A DNA stretch of 7,141 nucleotides from Dehalococcoidia bacterium (GTDB lineage Bacteria; Chloroflexota; Dehalococcoidia; Bin125): positions 1 to 7,141 of the forward strand of contig RKRS01000092.1 of NCBI GenBank assembly GCA_007571275.1. The letters are read 5' to 3'. The translations under genes were made by a program, and so were the position numbers. Positions 5,661 to 7,141 of the stretch are shown piece by piece (position 1 is the stretch's first letter; every line of letters starts with the position of its first letter). The notes below the pieces were generated by a model. That model saw nothing but the letters and a program-made list of their open reading frames with translations. It had not been told where the DNA came from and did not search any database.

Positions 5661-5682
5661 ACAAATATTTGATACAAATATG
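5661..5682. repeat. AT-rich nested palindrome, candidate operator
   Basis: CAAATATTTG (5662-5671) is a perfect palindrome. It overlaps a second perfect inverted repeat, ATATTTG-ATA-CAAATAT (5665-5681). ACAAATAT also repeats directly at 5661-5668 and 5674-5681, a 13-bp period. This looks like a pair of overlapping protein-binding sites in an otherwise GC-rich genome. No known box is clearly matched. Confidence 0.5.
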
Positions 5683-5716
5683 CGAACCGATAGAGGCTGT
5701 GTTTAACCGCAGTTGA

Positions 5717-5772
5717 CATACTTAACGATTTCCGCGAATGTAACGGCAGTCGCGGTCGATACGTCAAGTATG
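5717..5772. repeat. 56-bp imperfect inverted repeat (hairpin or operator)
   Basis: Left arm: CATACTT (5717-5723), ACG (5725-5727), CCGCGA (5732-5737). Right arm: TCGCGG (5750-5755), CGT (5762-5764), AAGTATG (5766-5772). Sixteen base pairs form in order around a 12-nt centre, broken by one mismatch (A5724/C5765) and an internal loop of 4 and 6 nt. As RNA it would make a long stem; as DNA it could bind a dimeric or tetrameric regulator. It has no T-run and is not a normal terminator. Confidence 0.55.
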
Positions 5773-5774
5773 AT
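5769..5774 (+). promoter_or_regulatory. Candidate -10 element (TATGAT) for the small zinc-knuckle gene
   Basis: TATGAT differs from the TATAAT consensus at one base and lies 48 bases before ATG 5823, whose Shine-Dalgarno GGAG is at 5812-5815. No good -35 hexamer lies 16-18 bp upstream; TTGACA at 5713-5718 is too far. It overlaps the right arm of the 5717-5772 dyad. Confidence 0.45.
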
Positions 5775-5822
5775 TCGCGCACAGGTCGCCGGGCGGCGGG
5801 CCGATCTCCACGGAGATTTGAA

Positions 5823-6077
5823 ATGGTTACCGCTGTAGCCCGCGGTCTCGCGGTTGCTCAGGACTGCGTGCATGTCTGGATAATCGATTCGCCCGACGGC
5901 GCATCATCGGTCGGACGTTGCCCGCGCTGCAATGCGCAACGCGAGTTCTACAACTCGATCCCTGAGGACAAACGAATCAACAACTCCGACATCTTCACCG
6001 GCCGTCGGGGTAGCGCTCGCCAGGCCTGGAATGACGACGACGCCGATTCCGCCGTTCGCTCCATGTATCGGCGGTAA
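5823..6077 (+). CDS. Small zinc-knuckle-like protein (CxH...CxxC)
   Basis: The product is 84 aa and soluble, with no membrane segment. A Cys-His pair (Cys15, His17, followed by Trp19) and a CPRC knuckle (Cys33, Cys36) are spaced to bind one zinc ion. The pattern C-x-H-x-W...G-x-C-x-x-C...R-x-F-x-N-S, with 'REFYNSIP' at 40-47, resembles small conserved proteins I associate with Chloroflexi and related lineages, often annotated as hypothetical. The C-terminal third is polar and probably disordered. ATG 5823 has GGAG (5812-5815) seven bases upstream. It lies behind the unusual 200-bp intergenic region and 38 nt before another small zinc-knuckle gene. A DNA- or protein-binding role is possible, but no function is known to me. 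Confidence 0.72.
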   Translation: MVTAVARGLAVAQDCVHVWIIDSPDGASSVGRCPRCNAQREFYNSIPEDKRINNSDIFTGRRGSARQAWNDDDADSAVRSMYRR

Positions 6078-6103
6078 CGCCCTGCGATTGAGCGTTACAA
6101 CCC

Positions 6104-6109
6104 TAGACT
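6104..6109 (+). promoter_or_regulatory. Candidate -10 element (TAGACT) for a leaderless transcript
   Basis: TAGACT fits TANNNT and lies exactly six bases before ATG 6116, which has no Shine-Dalgarno. The spacing equals that before the FabD-like and DUF3090 genes. No -35 box is evident. Confidence 0.5.
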
Positions 6110-6115
6110 GTGCAT

Positions 6116-6424
6116 ATGAGTAGACGCAGGGATGAACGAGCGCCCGGCGATCCGCCCGACTTCTCGGCTGATCTCGCCAGCTTCGCTGTACGGACGGTGC
6201 CGTTCGACGAGTGGGTCGACATCGACACGCTGGTGCATCGCAGCTCGGTGACCTCGGGCGACTTCGACTACATGCTGCGCCCGCTCTGCCCGGACTGCGG
6301 CGCTGAAGCGGATATCGAGTATGAGACGCTCGATCTGGAATCGGATGGCGGCCGCGAGGTGATCTCCGCCCTGACGTGTGGGATCTGTCACGTCCTCTGG
6401 GAGCCTGATCAACCAGACGAGTAA
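6116..6424 (+). CDS. Small protein with two CxxC zinc knuckles
   Basis: The 102-aa product is hydrophilic and acidic. It carries CPDC (Cys58, Cys61) and CGIC (Cys88, Cys91), separated by a 26-residue strand-rich stretch ('ADIEYETLDLESDGG', 65-79), which is the layout of a zinc ribbon. The N-terminal 55 residues are charged, with 'VPFDEWVDIDTLVHR' (28-42). I do not recognise a named family. GTG 6110 is also in frame, but ATG 6116 is preferred because a TANNNT box ends exactly six bases before it and no Shine-Dalgarno is present, suggesting a leaderless mRNA. It follows another small zinc-knuckle gene by 38 nt; the two may share a role but seem to have separate promoters. Confidence 0.75.
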   Translation: MSRRRDERAPGDPPDFSADLASFAVRTVPFDEWVDIDTLVHRSSVTSGDFDYMLRPLCPDCGAEADIEYETLDLESDGGREVISALTCGICHVLWEPDQPDE

Positions 6425-6458
6425 GCGGCTCACCGGCTCGGGTCTCTGGCTGTGAGTC

Positions 6459-6493
6459 GGTCGTTGAAACTGCGTCGGCCTGCGCAGACGACC
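6459..6493. other. Intergenic hairpin without a T-run
   Basis: GGTCGT (6459-6464) pairs with ACGACC (6488-6493), and inside it TGCG (6471-6474) pairs with CGCA (6483-6486) around an 8-nt loop. It lies between the stop at 6424 and the sulfur-carrier gene. Without a T-run it does not look like an intrinsic terminator; it could be a Rho-related or processing structure, or chance. Confidence 0.25.
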
Positions 6494-6555
6494 ATCGGGA
6501 CCCGCGCTAACCTCTAGTCAATCAAGACAGATCATAACGAATCGGAGCTCCGTTG

Positions 6556-6831
6556 ATGAGCGTTTCCGTGCGTATCCCAACCCCACTACGCTCCCTGACA
6601 TCCGATCGGGACATCGTCGAAGCGGCCGGCGATACCCTGCAGCACCTCGTGCTCGACCTGGAGCAGCAATTCCCTGGAATCGGCGAGCGGATCGTTGATG
6701 AGGATGGGGAAATCCGCCGATTTGTCAACCTCTTCGTCAACGGCGAAGACGTGCGCTTTCTCGATGGATTACACACTGCCCTGAACCAGGGTGACGAAGT
6801 GTCCATCGTGCCAGCAGTCGCGGGCGGATAA
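6556..6831 (+). CDS. CysO-like ubiquitin-fold sulfur carrier (MoaD/ThiS family)
   Basis: This is a 91-aa beta-grasp protein ending in Ala-Gly-Gly. In this family the terminal glycine is adenylated and converted to a thiocarboxylate that donates sulfur for cysteine, molybdopterin, thiamine or other products. The second half, 'RFVNLFVNGEDVRFLDGL' and 'GDEVSIVPAVAGG', closely parallels mycobacterial CysO, which works with the cysteine synthase CysM and the metalloprotease Mec. The start 'VSVRIPTPLR' is also family-typical. None of those partners lies in this window; a crotonase gene follows after 6 nt, so the real pathway is open. ATG 6556 is chosen over the in-frame TTG 6553 because GGAG (6544-6547) lies eight bases upstream. 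Confidence 0.9.
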   Translation: MSVSVRIPTPLRSLTSDRDIVEAAGDTLQHLVLDLEQQFPGIGERIVDEDGEIRRFVNLFVNGEDVRFLDGLHTALNQGDEVSIVPAVAGG

Positions 6832-6837
6832 TCATTC

Positions 6838-7141
6838 ATGTCCGTACGCATCGAAACCGACAGTAAGATCGCGACGGTCACGCTCGATCGACCGGAACGG
6901 ATGAACGCGATCAATCCCGAAATGTCACGTCAGCTCGACGAGTTCTGGTCTGAGTTTGACCAGAATGATGAGCTACACGTCGCGATCATTACCGGGGCGG
7001 GACGCGCCTTCTGCGCGGGACGCGACCTGGTGCGGCCCGATGCGCACAATGACGAAATCAATCGCGCCGCCACGTCAGCAGCGAAACGCGAGTCAGATCC
7101 GTCCAACGCCGCCGGTCTCTCCAGCTGGGGTCCCGACAACA
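6838..7141 (+). CDS. Enoyl-CoA hydratase/isomerase (crotonase) family protein, N-terminal part
   Basis: The first 101 residues of a crotonase-fold acyl-CoA enzyme are present; the gene runs off the right edge. Family marks are 'IATVTLDRPERMNAIN' (11-26) and the oxyanion-hole segment 'ITGAGRAFCAGRDL' (51-64), in which Ala24 and Gly61 would supply the backbone NH groups that hold the thioester. The acidic catalytic residues lie further downstream, so hydratase, isomerase or another crotonase activity cannot be separated here. ATG 6838 begins 6 nt after the sulfur-carrier stop and has no clear Shine-Dalgarno, which suggests translational coupling to it. Confidence 0.92.
   Translation, partial: MSVRIETDSKIATVTLDRPERMNAINPEMSRQLDEFWSEFDQNDELHVAIITGAGRAFCAGRDLVRPDAHNDEINRAATSAAKRESDPSNAAGLSSWGPDN

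Larger units (their letters stand above)
5623..5822. other. 200-bp intergenic region with AT-rich palindromes and a long dyad
   Basis: No protein gene or tRNA is visible between the peroxiredoxin stop and the small zinc-knuckle gene. The stretch from about 5655 to 5730 is noticeably richer in A and T than the surrounding genes. It holds a nested palindrome at 5661-5682 and an imperfect dyad at 5717-5772 (listed separately), a TTGACA hexamer at 5713-5718, and a TATGAT box at 5769-5774. A short weak stem AGCC-ATCAA-GGCT (5630-5642) follows the stop codon, without a T-run, so it is not a convincing terminator. Confidence 0.5.

Noticed and set aside
5713..5741. A sigma-70 promoter using TTGACA at 5713-5718.
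   Set aside because: The -35 hexamer is perfect, but the sequence 17 bp on (GAATGT) is a poor -10 and the better TATGAT is about 50 bp away. Recorded only as part of the dyad region.
6522..6914. A 130-aa minus-strand open frame.
   Set aside because: It is a Ser/Arg-rich shadow of the CysO-like gene and the crotonase start, both of which are well supported.

Overview
The window is a gene-dense, GC-rich bacterial chromosome segment with eleven whole or partial protein genes I would defend, plus a short C-terminal fragment at the left edge. No rRNA, tRNA, CRISPR array or insertion sequence is visible. The gene set points to a Chloroflexota or actinobacterium-like lineage: a DUF3090 protein, a CysO-like sulfur carrier of the mycobacterial type, small zinc-knuckle proteins, and genes that appear to be translated from leaderless mRNAs. 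I lean towards Chloroflexota, but this is inference from gene content only.

Left part, plus strand (1-2217): the tail of an unidentified gene, a glyoxalase/VOC-fold protein, a FabD-like acyl-carrier-protein acyltransferase, and a nitroreductase-family flavoprotein 13 nt behind it. The last two form a small operon that seems to start from its own leaderless promoter. The nitroreductase ends tail-to-tail with the next operon, and the two 3' ends overlap by 22 bp.

Middle part, minus strand (5074 down to 2196): a tight four-gene operon in the order DUF3090 zinc-knuckle protein, 12-TM MFS transporter, and two related single-pass membrane proteins with Y-x-x-G-x-x-x-G repeats. Gaps are 15 and 6 nt, followed by a 19-bp overlap. 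The promoter is a TATACT element six bases before the DUF3090 ATG, next to a 20-bp dyad shared with the divergent gene.

Right part, plus strand (5158-7141): the most notable gene is an AhpE-type peroxiredoxin at 5158-5622, interrupted in frame by TGA exactly at the peroxidatic cysteine position (codon 45). The reading frame is well conserved on both sides, there is no other cysteine, and a hairpin with bacterial SECIS-like features follows the TGA. The best reading is a selenocysteine peroxiredoxin, which an ordinary gene caller would split or miss. A 200-bp intergenic region with two unusual dyad structures follows, then two small zinc-knuckle proteins, a CysO/MoaD-like sulfur carrier ending in Gly-Gly, and the start of an enoyl-CoA hydratase.

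Overall the right half combines redox and chalcogen chemistry (a putative selenoperoxidase and a thiocarboxylate sulfur carrier), while the left half holds acyl and flavin metabolism. Three genes without a Shine-Dalgarno sequence each have a TANNNT box exactly six bases before the start codon, a consistent leaderless-promoter signature. Genes inside operons use recognisable Shine-Dalgarno sequences instead.
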